Below are positions 46,960 through 59,400 of a stretch of 64,000 bases of DNA, one piece after another. Source of the DNA: Hymenoscyphus infarciens (Eukaryota > Ascomycota > Leotiomycetes > Helotiales > Helotiaceae). The position numbers and the translations under genes are program-made. The number at the start of each line of letters is the position of its first letter. Positions within the stretch are counted from its first letter, which is position 1. The stretch lies in assembly GCA_001414345.1 (NCBI GenBank), contig LLCB01000099.1, positions 120,267-184,266 on the forward strand, read 5' to 3'. Under the pieces are notes generated by a model. The model was given only the letters and a program-made list of their open reading frames with translations. It ran no database searches and was not told the DNA's origin.

Positions 46960-47835
46960 CGTAGTAGTCAATCGAACAAGTTGATAATAATTCTTTCGTA
47001 AAATGTGTTTTATAGTGTTGAGTTTAGTTTAGATGTGATTAAGTTAGCTGATAATATCTTCCGAAAGTGTAATAGAAAGAAGAGATATAAATCGCTTGTA
47101 TTTCTATAGAGAGATAAGCCTAGGTTAAGTACTTATCTAAGAGCTATTAAAGAGGCTATAGACAAAGGTTCTACTAACAAAGAAGAGGTATTTAGAATAA
47201 TATATAAGTATTATTTATAATATATAATAAAAGCCTTTTTATTACTAATTCTAGCTTATATATAAGTATATATAAGTGTTTTAGCCTTAGGTTCTAGGCC
47301 TAATCTTATATATTCCTCTACTTAGCCTAGAAAAATCCTCTAATTTCTTTGTTTATAAATAATAATACTAAGATATTATCTTTTATATAAGTCTATTAAA
47401 ATACTTCTACTTCTCTATTCTTTATAAGAATAACCTATTTTCCTAGCTAATTATTATAATAATACGAAATATATACGACTATCGAATAAGTATATAGAAG
47501 TGTATTTAAAAGACTAATATATATAGATACTAAGTACTAATATAAAAGAAAAGACTAAATTAGTCTTCTCTTATTCTAAATAAGAGTATCTATATATAAG
47601 AGATTAGATACTACTAAAGTCTAATAATAATAATAACTAAGTCTTAATTATTAGAGCTAATACTAAATAATAAGAGCTAAAAAGCTAAATATATAATATC
47701 TAAGTCTTAATCTCTTCTATCTATAAGAGCTTATTTAGCTAGTAGAATTTTTAAATAGTCTAGAATATATACTACTAAAAAGGCGTTATAATAATAATAG
47801 ATAATTTAATATATTTAATACTTTGATATATACTA

Positions 47836-48049
47836 AATCGTTTAGCTCGTATGTTTTTTAAAGCCGGATTATTTAGCTAAATAATCTAATATTTATATAA
47901 AAGATTATTAAAAGTTATTATTCTAGTATTATTAAAACCACGATAATTAGAATATATCTAGGTATATCTTTTTTCTTATCTAAGTATATTACTACTATTC
48001 TAAGATAAAATACTAGCTCTAAGATATTAGATATACGAGCTAAACGATT
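47836..48049. mobile_element. 214-bp element with 17-bp perfect terminal inverted repeats
   Basis: AATCGTTTAGCTCGTAT at 47836-47852 is exactly inverted at 48033-48049. A second, more degraded copy lies at 62414-62650 in the same orientation. Similar end motifs (TTTAGCTCGTATAT) occur near 21850 and, inverted, near 63330. It is non-coding and MITE-like. Confidence 0.65.
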
Positions 48050-50510
48050 ATCGAATATATTATCTAAATAGTTAGATAATAAATAAATATATACTATACT
48101 ACTTTCAAAAGATCTCGGTATATTTAATAGATAATTTAATATTATCTTATAGCTAGCTAAATAGGCTCTAAATATTAGATATTAATATCTTTAGTATCTT
48201 TAGTTATATAAGTATTAGTAATTCGTAATCTTAGTATAGAGATATTAGTAGTTTCACGAATACTAGTAATTTAGAATAGTAGACTATTAGAATTATATAG
48301 TCTTTATATTAACGCTTCTATCTCTAACTAAGAGCTTTTTTTACTAATCTTTTAATATAGTAGCTACTTATCTTAAAAGGTAGTAGTAAACTATTATATT
48401 ATACTTTAAGATTTAAGTAAATTTATATAAATAGAGATTAAATAAGCTTTTACTAGTATATAAATTTAAGACTTTCCTTTTATTCTAACTCTCTCTTTTT
48501 ATAATAATATAATATTAATAATCTCTTTTATATCTCTCTATCTCTTCCTTTTCTTTCTTATTTAAATTTTATATTATTAATTAATATATCTTCTAGTATC
48601 TTCTCTTTTATTCTTCCTAGTCTAGAATCTATTACTATAGATTTAACTAGTAGTTATAGTAGTTCTAATAAAAAGAAGTATCTAAGTCTTTTAAATAAAG
48701 CTTATTATAAAGAAGAGCTTTCTAATAATATAGATATAGCTATATTTAAAGAGTTATAGATACTATAGTCTATATAAAAAGCTATTTATTATAATAAAAA
48801 AAAGAAGTATATAAGTAAAAATTTATTTTAAATAGAATTAAAGCTAATTATTTTTAAGTATTAAATTCTCTATTATTATTCTAAAAGTCTTTTAAAAATC
48901 CTTATTTCTCTTTATCTAGTCTCTCTTCTTTTTAAGAGAGTTTCTTTATTAGTAAGAAGTATACTAGATTTAGTAAAATAGAGAGTAACTTTAAGAATAA
49001 TAGTAAAGATAATAGCTTAAACCTAGTTTTATTTATTAATATTAGAGACCTCTTTACTTCTTTATCTAAAGATAGAGATAGTAATATTAAGTAAGCTACT
49101 ATTACTACTACTACTAATATTAATATTAATATTTGAAAATTCTTACGTAATTATTATAATTCTCTTAATAAGATAAAAATAAGTAATATTATATATAATT
49201 TACTTAACTATTAGCTAATTAGTTAGAAGTAAATAAAGAGTAAGTATCTAAATATTATAAATACTTATATATATAGTCTCTTAATTTCTATTAATAGCTA
49301 AGTAAATACTAGAGCTTACTACTACTCTAAGTATATTAAGAAGTAGAGTAGTAATAAAGGAATATCTTCTTTTTATAAATATATCTCTTTTTATTTAAAT
49401 ATTAGAAAGAATAGAAGAATAGCTCTTTCTTTAGTAAAGAGCGTTTATAGTAAATACTTTATAAGAGGTTAGAGTAAAGATTACTCTATTATTATTAATT
49501 ATAAGTTAGTTTTTTACTTAAACTCTTAATTCTTTTTACTAATATCTTAGTTTTTTTAGTTAGCTATTCTATTTATAGTATAGTAGCTCTAAAATAATCT
49601 TCTTCCTCTTTATATAGAATTCTTAGAAGCGATTTTAACTTAGATATAGCTACTAGATTTTAAATAGTTCTTATAGAGTCTTAGAACTATTCTAAGTATT
49701 TTAATATTTATATTAAAGAGTAGTAAGCTTTTATCTATAAAAGGATCTAGTAGTAGTAATATTATACTCTTATTTATAAAAGTTAACTTTCTATTACTTA
49801 TAAAACTAAGTTATTACTATTATTAGAAAGAATTTTATATAGAATATTATAGACTATAAGTATTTCTTTATAAATAACTTCTTCTTTTATAATATAAGAT
49901 ATAGCTTTTACTACTAGCTAACTTATAAATCTTTTTATAATAGTAATAATCTAGTAGTTACTATTAAAAGTTAGAGAAAGTTATTAAATAAGATTTATAG
50001 ACTAAGAATTAAAGAATTAGAGTTCTTTTTATTTAAGAGTTTACTTTAACTCTTAATTATTTTTATTTTTATTTAAACTCTAATATTAAAAATATATCTT
50101 TATAGCTCTTTTAACGTCTTATTCTATAATAGACTACTAAGTAGACTTTTAAATAGTATCTAATAATCCTAGTTAACTAAAAGAACTATATTCTTTATAT
50201 TTACTTTCTAGTTATAGTTTATAAATAATAGATATTATATATAAGATAAGTATATCTTTTATATACTTATAAAGTATATTTCGTATTTTCTTTTTTTAAA
50301 AAAAAGATAGGTTTTTTATATTATCTTTTAAGAGTTCTTTATCTTTATTTAAAAGTAGTTTAATCTTATATAGTAATTTATTATTAAACTACTCTTATTC
50401 TAATATATAACTTTATTTTCTTTAAAACGTTATTTTTAATTAAAATACTATAGTATCTTCTCTTTATACTACTCTTTACTAAGTATAGCTAGTATACTTA
50501 TTACTAATAC

Positions 50511-50690
50511 TATAATAGTACGAAATATATACTACTATAGAAGAGATATATAGAAGTACGTTTAGTAGAATAATATACGTAGATACTAGGCTCTAATAAA
50601 GAAGAAAAGGCTAAACTAGTCTTTTCTAACTCTAGAAGAGTAGATAGCTATTTATAAAAGATTTAGATAATATAAAAGAGGTCTACTCGG
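50511..50690 (+). mobile_element. Partial TATAATAG-ended element
   Basis: It starts TATAATAGTACGAAATATAT and follows the 23898 copy (GAAGAGATATATAGAAGTAC, then GAAGAAAAGGCTAAACTAGT) until about 50690, where similarity stops. Confidence 0.6.
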
Positions 50691-52352
50691 TCTAGTATTT
50701 TCTAAGCGTTCTTAGCTAATTTTTAGCTTAGTTTCTCGCTTAAATATAACTCTCTTTTTTCACTTCTACTATATATATAGTATATAAAATTAAGTATTAT
50801 TATATAAAAAGTTATAGAAACTAAGGTCTCTAATACTACTCTTTAAAATAGATATATAATCTAGGTTATCTCGTGTCTAAAGAAGTAACTCTTACTTATT
50901 AGTATTCTATCTACTTCTACTAATAATAATAGTATACTACTTAACTAGAATCTTACGTCGAGAAGTCTTTCGTTTAGAGGCCTAGCGACTTTTAGATCTT
51001 TAGTATTTCTTTACTATTTTATATTATAGTTATTAATTAATTATAAGAATAAAAGTAGATATATGAGTGGTTTTTGCTTAGTTTTAGTACTAAAAGCGTA
51101 CTAAAAAGTAGTAATAAGCTAAGAGACGTTTAGAAAATACTACGTGAGATACGAAGACTTAATACCTATACGCGGTGTATTCTACGAACCTCTAGTAGTC
51201 CTATCTTATCTCTAGAACTGTCTATAGAGCTAAGTTTAAGTTAAAAGGCGACGTAGCGATACCTCTTCTCTTAACCTTCTATGAAGAAGCTACGTTATAT
51301 ATAGTAATATACTAGATATTAGCGAAAAAGACTTATATAGCTTATTTACTTAATAGTAGTCTCTATAGACTACTAAAACGAACTAATTAAGAAAGCCTCT
51401 AAAGTCGATTCTATATAGCTATTAATACTAGAGAACTTCTACTCTAGATATACTATGGAATTATATACGACTCTAAGAAAGCGAGAGCTATATACTAACC
51501 TAAGATTAGAGATAATACCTATAGTAATTATTCTATATAGTTAGTATATACTATATTTAAGTTAAGAGAATTACTAGAAGAGGTAAAGAACTCTTAATAA
51601 TAGTAATAAAGTAATTAGAAGAGGCCTAGGTAGTATAAATAGAAGTATAGATATAGAGAGGTTTTTATAACTAGATAATAGATTCTCTACTATTTATATT
51701 AGTAGATATTTAAAGTATATTTAGTAGTACTTTAATAAAGTAGCGAGATACTTCTTAGAAGATATAGAACTATAGAGTAGAGAACTGATTCTCTAGTAGT
51801 TATAGAGAACTAATTCTCTACTATTTATATTAGTAGATATTTAAAGTATATTTAATAGCTTTTATATAAAGTAGCGAAATACCTCTTAGAAGGTATAGGA
51901 CTGTAGAGTAGAGAGAATAGAAGATAGAACTAGGAAACTTAGCTTAGAGATATATTAGAGAATAGTTTTATATAAGATAATATACTAGAAGACGATTATT
52001 ATTAGTCTTAGATAGAAGAGAGCTAACTAAGCTCTTATAAGAGCTATTATAAAGAACTAAATTAGTTATCTATAAGAATAACTAAAAATATTAAATTCGA
52101 ATTAGAATAGAGAGAATAGAAGGAGATACTAAGCTATTACTAGAATATAAAGCCGAGAGTATAAAGATATATATATATAGTAGACCTAGTAATAGATACT
52201 CTAAGAAGTATATAAGCTACTTTTAGATAAAACTCTATAAATAAGTACGTCTATATAACGCCGGCTTTAGACAGCTATAAAGACTATTTAAATATAAAAA
52301 AAAAAAAAGAAAATACTACGTCTAGTAAAACCGAATAATAATATACGTCGGC

Positions 52353-55300
52353 ATAGACAACTACCTTTTTTTAGAGACTAAATTTTTTAGTCTAAAACGC
52401 CTAATCTCACTTATACTTAATTAAGAAGTAAAATTCCTTTTATAGAGTCTCTCTTAGAAAGCCCTCCGTCCTCGTCTACGCTTTTAAGAAGAGAGGTAAG
52501 AAGAGAGGAGGTTCGCCTAATTCCTCTTATTATAGCTATCTAATAACGCTTTATCTCTAAGACTTCTAAGTCTCTTAAATAAGGTACTATAGCCTAAACC
52601 TTCTTTAGAGGTATTAGAGAAGCTATAGACTACTATTTAAATACTATTTTTAATAGTACCTTCTTAGATCTCTTATCTCTTTTTTAAACCTTCTATACCT
52701 AGGTTATTAACCTTAGCCTCTTCTACTATAAGATATATACTAAAAAGATCTTACCTCTTCTTCTCTTAGCTTATAGTACTTACTTAGGGTATAAGGACGC
52801 TATTATACTCTCTCTAACTCTTTCCTTCTTTTTAAATACTATAAGAAAAATTTCTTATATATAAACTACTAAGGATACCTTATTACTTAAAAAGATACCT
52901 TAAACTACTAAGTTCTTAAAGAAGATAATAGTAATAATAATAACTCTACTCTACTCTCTCTCTTCTATTTAAAAGAATAAGAATAAGAGACTTAAGCTCT
53001 TTATTTAAATCCTATCTAACTCCTTAGATAGAGTCTACTTTACTTATACTATTTTCCTAATACTTTATAACCTAGGAATTAGATATAAAAACCTAGTATA
53101 TAAGGTACTCTTAGTTAATTCTAGCTTTACTATTATCTCTAAAGATAAAGAAGCTTTATAATCTCTTCTAATAAAGAAAGCTAGTATATAAACTCTTTTT
53201 AGTACTATTAGAATAAAGCTTTTATAAGACTAAATAGCTTTCTATATTTTAGGTATCTCTTAGAAGGTAGAATCTGTCTAGATTACTTAAGTAGGAGTAA
53301 TTCAATTAACTCTAGCCTTTACTACTCTTAAAGTAGTAGTATTAGTAATTAAGAAATAAATCGAAGCTAACTTTATAAGAGTTTATATAGCTGCCAGCTC
53401 CTTCTTAAATAACTTATTCTATACTACTTAGGTAGCTTTCTTTAAAGAAGAGGACGTAAGAGGCCTCTCTACTATCTTAAACATAACCTTAATTCTAAGT
53501 AGTAGAGTCTACTTAAAACGCCTTCTAAAGAAGTCTACTATAATTTAGTACTTAAAGTACTAGTAATAGTATAATACCTAGAATTATAATAAAAGCTAAT
53601 AATACTACCTCTATAGTAGTATGAAATACTTAGAAGACTTCTATTCTTAGTATATTAAGTACTCTTAATATAAATTAAAATACTTATATTATAATAGTCT
53701 TTATATCTTAAATAATATTATATATTAACTCTAGCTAAAAGCTACTAGACCTCCGCCTTTAATAAAGAATATAAGATCTATTTAATAAGTATACTTTAAG
53801 TAATAACTAAGAAAAGAGGATAATTCATCTTATAGCTTTATAGATATAGAAATAGACTATTCTACTACCTCTTCTTCTCTTTTAGACTCTTAGTTAAATA
53901 AGAAGGCTATCTTAAACACCTTCTCTTTTCTACTCTTATATCTTATCTCTTAACTTAAGAGCCTTAACACCTACTCTAATCTCTCTCTCTTATAAGTAGG
54001 TAAGGACCTTTTAAATAATACTATTTCTAAGTCTTATAAATTAATATATATAAGTCTAGTAAGTACTAGGAACTAGTTCTTTAACTTACGTACTTTAGAT
54101 AAGTAGATATAGTTCTTATATAAGAACTATATATTTACTAAAAGGAGATTAACTATTAGATTATAAGATACTATCTAAACTATACCTACTTTTTACTTAT
54201 TTATAACTAGAATAAGAACCTCTCTTAAATACTTACTTTTATATAGAAAGAGATAAGTATTCTCTTAAGCTAATAATTGTTAATTATACTCTTACTTAAT
54301 TATTAAGACCTTATTTATATTAGGATTATACTCTTTTAAAGCCCTCTACTATATATTCTTAACGTATATAATACTTCTCTAGATGCTAAGAGTACTAGAG
54401 AGGCTATTAACCTTATCCTTAACTTAGAATATATCTATACTATAAATACTCTTATAGTTAGAGACTTAAATTTAAAGAGCTAGCTCTAGTAACTAGACTT
54501 CCTTAGCTAAGAAAGTATATAGTTCTCTCTACTTATTAGCTAAGTAGAGGATAGAGGGCTATAACTTTCTACTCTCTCTAAGACATAAATATATAACCTT
54601 AGTAATACTCTTAACCTTACCTTTTACTCTAATAACCTCTTCTAAAGAGAAGCCTCTACTAAAGTAGACCTCTCTTTTAAATATAGCTTAGATCACCTCC
54701 TACTTCTTACTTAGCTTTTATATATAAGAAATCTAATAGAGAAAGACCCGCCTTTGAAGCTTAGTACTCTTAATACTAAAACCTTCGAGGTAACTCTTTA
54801 AAGCAAGTTTAAAATATAATAGCTATTTAAACTTATAGAGTAACTAAATACTAATTTGCTAGAGGCTCTAGTAGGATTTATTACTAAGAGCGTATATAGT
54901 GTATACCTTTATAATACTAAGTAAGGACTCGGTTATAGATTTAGACACCTCTAGTAGAATAAGGAGTACTAAGTAGTAGCTACTAAGGCTAGGTAAGTAC
55001 AAAGACGTAAGATAAACCTATAAGCCTTAAAGTCTCTCTATAAGAGTCTAAGGTAGGAGATCTAGAAAGTAAAGAGGGAATACTTCTATAGTCTAATTAA
55101 TAAGGTAATAAGAAGTAAAGACGTTTTTAAGATTTATAAGTAATACTAGAGCACTAGGGTCTATAAGTTCTTACTCTTAAGAGACTTAGTAAGCTAATTA
55201 GGCTTTACTACTTAAGAAAAGTAAAAGATCCTAGTATAAGAGCTACTTATAAATAAGGCTAAGGTTAGAGATATTCTATTTAATACCTTAACTACTACTT

Positions 55301-58059
55301 CTTAATCTCTCTTATAAGCTAACCTTACTTTATATAAAGTTAAGAAATTAATCCTTAGTAAAGCTTTAACTATACTAAAAGAAGATAAGCTTATAATAGA
55401 GGTTTTTAAAGTAGCCTAGCTATAAATATTAAGCCTTATTCTCTCTTTATTTAAAGGTTATATTAAGATAGGCTTTTACTTAAAGATCTTCTATATTACT
55501 ATTATTACTATTATCTTAAAGCTTAATAAGAAAGATAAATCTTCTTCTTAAGTATACTAGCTAATTATACTACTCTTAGTTCTTAGAAAAGAGCTTAAAA
55601 GGCTTCTTACTAAATAAGTCTCTTAAATAGCTATTAAATATACTATTCTAGGATAGAACTAGTTTAGCGCTTTCTTACTAAGGGTTATTATAGACCTTAC
55701 TATCTACCTTACCTTTAATATTAAGTTAGCTCTTATAAATAAATAGGAAGCCTCTCTCTTTATACTTAATATTAAAAGAGCTTTTAATATAGTACTTCTT
55801 AACTACTTAATTAAAAGACTTAGAGAATAAAGATAGCTATACTACCTTATAGAATAGGTCTCCTCTTTTTTAACTAATAGATCTATAAAAGTAAAGCTTA
55901 ATAGAGAAATAAGAGATACTACCTTGCTTAAATATAGCCTTCCTTAAAGCTCGTCTATCTCGTTAATCCTTTTTATACTATATATCTAACCTCTATTTAA
56001 ACTAAGAGTTAGCTTACTTCTAGTAGTATAGAGATTTAGCTACGCTAACGATATTAGACTACTTACCTCTAAACCTTTAAAGATAGAGAATATTACGCTA
56101 CTCGTAGAATAAGTAACTAGTATACTTAAGTAAGGTATAGATAAGAGTATTACTTTTAATACTAAAAAGTTAAAACTTATCTACTTCTCTTATAAAAGAA
56201 AGTAAAAAGGAAGAGGGATTTAACCTTCTCTCTCTATTATAGTTAAAGGAAGGATAATAAAGCTTATAGAAGAGCTTTAATAGCTTAGTATCTTCTTTAA
56301 CTCTTACTTTACTTTTTATAGCTATGTTAAAAGAATAGCTAGTAAAGCTACTTTTATAGCTAATACTCTTAAAAGTATAATAAATATAGTAAAGAGATCC
56401 TCTCTATACCTCTTAAAATAAGCTACTATAGCTTATATTCTTTTAATTACCTACTTTAGATATAAGACCTAGTACCTAGACTAGATAAGGAAAATAGATA
56501 GTATAAGCTCTATAAATAACTAAATTAGCTATTACCTAATACTCTTAGATAAAGTAGTTATAAAGTATATTAAAATCATCCTCTTAGTTTATAAAACTAC
56601 TTCTATCTTAATACTCTTTATAGAATCTAGCTTATTAGCTGCTAAGATTACTCTTATTATTAAAGGTAGAGCTTTTAAAGCTAGAACCTAATATCTTAAC
56701 TTAGCTTACCTATTTAAGTAATACTTAAATAACTCTTACTTAAAAGCTAGGCTTATTTACTAGTCCGTTTAACCTCTCTCTCTTTTAGAAGAAATCGATC
56801 TAATTTAGAACTCTTTATAGAATAGAGGTTTTAACTAATAAACTTATCTCTTTAAAGTAGTAGGCCTAAGCTCTAATAGTAATAAAGAATCCTATAAAGC
56901 TAAATTCCTTAAATTCCTTACCTTAGTCTCTTTTATAGACTTAGTTATATTTACTAATAACTCTTACTTAGATAATAAAAGCACTAGTAGAGGTATATAT
57001 CTTATAAGAGAAGGGGTTATATTAAATATAAAGCTCTTCTCTTTTAGTAAAACCTTAAAAATTTATAATATAGAGGCGAAAGCCGCTCTACTTAGCCTTA
57101 AACTAGCTCTTAGATCCCCTTTTTAAGCCTTAACTATAAAATACTAGATTTACCTTAATAACCTTAAAACTATACTTTAACTAACCTACTAGTCTTATAG
57201 TATATTATAAGAAACCTTTAATAAGGTCTTTAACTTTATCTAGCTATACTCTAAGAAAATTTAAATAAGATAGTATTCTAGTTATATAGGAATCTATAGT
57301 AATATAATAGCCGACTAAGCTATAGAGAAAGTAGCTTACTTAACTCCTCCTTCTAGCTCCTACCTCTTACTCTATACTACTATACTTAATCGTGAGGCTA
57401 AGAAGATAGGAATTAAGCTTATAAATCAACTCTAGTAGACTATGCTCTTAGATATCTATAAGAGACTAGGTCTTACTTCTTAGTCCTCGAAGCCTAGAAC
57501 CTTCAAGCTACTAAGAGAGGTCCTAGCTTAGCTAATTATAGCTTATACTAGCTATAAAGACTTTATAGTATATTACTTTCACTTCTTCTACTTTAATATA
57601 CTTCTAGAGTTAAGGAACTATAAATATAAGAAGGTAAAGATATAATTCTACCTACTCTTTTATAGGCTTATAAATAAGAAGAACTTAAAGCTATTAGCCG
57701 AGGCTAAGAGAAAGCTTTAACTCCTCTTTAGACCTAGGTCTAAGGAACTCTTTTATAAGGTTTATACTAAGACTAAATTCTTTATAAAGATCTATCTCTT
57801 AAGATAGTTTAATTACTTTATCTCTCTCTCTTCTCTTATACTTTTATATATCTCCTTTATCTTCTTCTAACTTATTAAACTATTTAAGAATAAGAGCTAT
57901 TCTAAAAGTAGAGCTTCTCTTTAAACTATCTTTTATAAATTAGCTTACTCGTTTACGCCTCTATAGCCTAGAGCACCTCTCTAGCGTTATTTACCCTCTT
58001 TTAGGACTTTTTAAGACCTAGACCACGCGATCTAGACTCCGCCTAACGTTAAATAGTAA

Positions 58060-58089
<30 letters not shown>
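52353..58089 (+). mobile_element. Tad-like non-LTR retrotransposon (LINE), full-length but RIP-degraded
   Basis: AATAATATACGTCGGC occurs on both sides (52337-52352 and 58090-58105), a 16-bp target duplication, and the 3' end carries a (TAAA)n tail at about 58057-58092. Decayed coding parts appear in LINE order. Near 53545-53640 is a CCHC-like block whose Cys codons read TAC/TAT. At about 54290-54760 is an endonuclease-like region containing LIVRDLNLKS where GDFN is expected. At 55620-56260 is reverse transcriptase, with KRAFNIVLLN and the catalytic YADD altered to YAND at 56041. At 57030-57360 is RNase H with EAKAALLSLKLAL. Numerous TAG/TAA codons and G-to-A changes show RIP. At 5737 bp it has the length expected of an intact Tad element. 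The tail may blur the 3' boundary by a few bases. Confidence 0.85.
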
Positions 58090-58095
<6 letters not shown>

Positions 58096-58105
58096 ATACG
58101 TCGGC

Positions 58106-58290
58106 TAATATAAAAGCCTAAACTCTACGAAGTACGTCTAAAAGTCTAGACAGACGTATAGACGTATTTAATCTTTCTAAATTAGATAATATAAGAAAAT
58201 ATAGCTAAAAGCTAAATATACTCTAGCTGAATCTTATATATAACGAGTACTCTTAGCTATCTAGAATAGCCTAGATAGTAGGCTATTATA
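58106..58290 (+). mobile_element. Partial TATAATAG-ended element, interrupted by the LINE
   Basis: Directly after the LINE target duplication comes TAATATAAAAGCCTAAACTC followed by the block with CTAGACAGACGTATAGACGT that is specific to the long (386-bp) form, ending GATAGTAGGCTATTATA. The left flank of the LINE (CCGAATAATAATATACG) corresponds to the adjoining interior of the same long form. So the LINE inserted into an existing element. Confidence 0.65.
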
Positions 58291-58301
58291 AATACTCTTT
58301 T

Positions 58302-58617
58302 TATAATAGTATACTATTCTAGATAGCTAGGAGTACCTACTATATATAAGGTTTTAGTAGTTATTATCTTATATTATCTATTTTAGAAAGATTATATAGG
58401 TTCAGGCTTTTATATTAGTCGACGTATAACGTTAGTCGGTTTTAGACCTTTTTATATTATCCGAACCTCTTATATATAGTAGTCTACTCTCCTAGAGTTA
58501 GAAGAGAGTTAGTTTTTCCATTTCTTCTATATTAGAGCCTAGTATTTACGTAAGTTATTCTACTAAACGTACTTCTATATACCTCTTCTATAGTAGTATA
58601 TATTTCGTGCTATTATA
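58302..58617 (-). mobile_element. TATAATAG-ended element, complete short form
   Basis: 316 bp, starting TATAATAGTATACTATTCTA and ending TATATTTCGTGCTATTATA. It lies 11 bp from the previous copy in opposite orientation. It is one of the least RIP-degraded copies, retaining TTAGTCGACGTATAACGTTA and GTCGGTTTTAGACC. Confidence 0.7.
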
Positions 58618-58619
58618 CT

Positions 58620-59400
58620 TTTAGCTTCTAGATATTTATATAATTATCTTTTAAAATAAAATTTACTTAGTTAGAAATTATATTTATAATAATATTTTTA
58701 GATTTTAAAACATAAGTAATATCTAGATTATAGAGTTTAAACTTAGTAATCTAATATATAAGTCTTTTTAAAAGATCTTTTATATTTTTAAGATATTTTA
58801 AACTCTTATAATTACTAATATAATAACTCTAGGTTTATAAGATATACTTAATAGTAAGTAGCTCTTTATCTTAAATAGAATAATCTAACTCTACTTTTAA
58901 AGTAACTAGATATAACTTTCTATTTAAACTTATTTAAAGAAAAGTATAACCTAGACTTTAGTTTAAAGCGTTTATTTTAATAATAAAAGATATTCTAAAC
59001 TCTAGTTAAGCTAAGACTAGCTTACTTATAAGAGCTCGTTTTAAGACTTTAAACAAATCTTAGTATTTCGCTATTTATATAATAGAGTAATATTTCTTCT
59101 TTTATAAAGCTTTATTAGATTTTTTAAATAAGACTAAGAAGAGAGAAGTAATAGTAGTAAAATATCTAATAAAACGTCTATACTATTATACTAAACTAAG
59201 GAATAAACGAACTTTATAAATAGTTTTTAGTACTAGTTAATTCTTAATAAACTAGGTTTTTAATTATTTAGTTTTTCCTATACTACTTCTAATAATATAT
59301 TTATAGAATTTAACTTCTTTTCTAATAAGTATATTTCTTTATACTATAGTAAGTAATTATTCTTTATTTAAGATAGTAGAGTAGTTTTAAAAGTAAGTTA
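58620..59400 (-). pseudogene. Ty3/Gypsy pol relic (RT C-terminus and RNase H)
   Basis: On the minus strand at about 59162-59185 the sequence reads YRRFIRYF, matching the conserved YYRRFI motif after the Gypsy reverse transcriptase. Further along, at 58700-58830, NILKNIKDLLKRLIY then stop then ITKFKLYNLDITYVLKSKN matches the RNase H end (family pattern LKYL...K...RL.RW...F..Y...I.Y..GK.N). Interspersed TAG/TAA codons show RIP. The rest of the element presumably lies at higher coordinates but could not be traced. I saw no LTRs. Confidence 0.6.

Noticed and set aside
48500..52330. Decayed coding-like frames left of the LINE
   Set aside because: After mentally allowing for RIP-type stops, the residues still match no transposon domain I can name with confidence. 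They are left unassigned within the repeat block.
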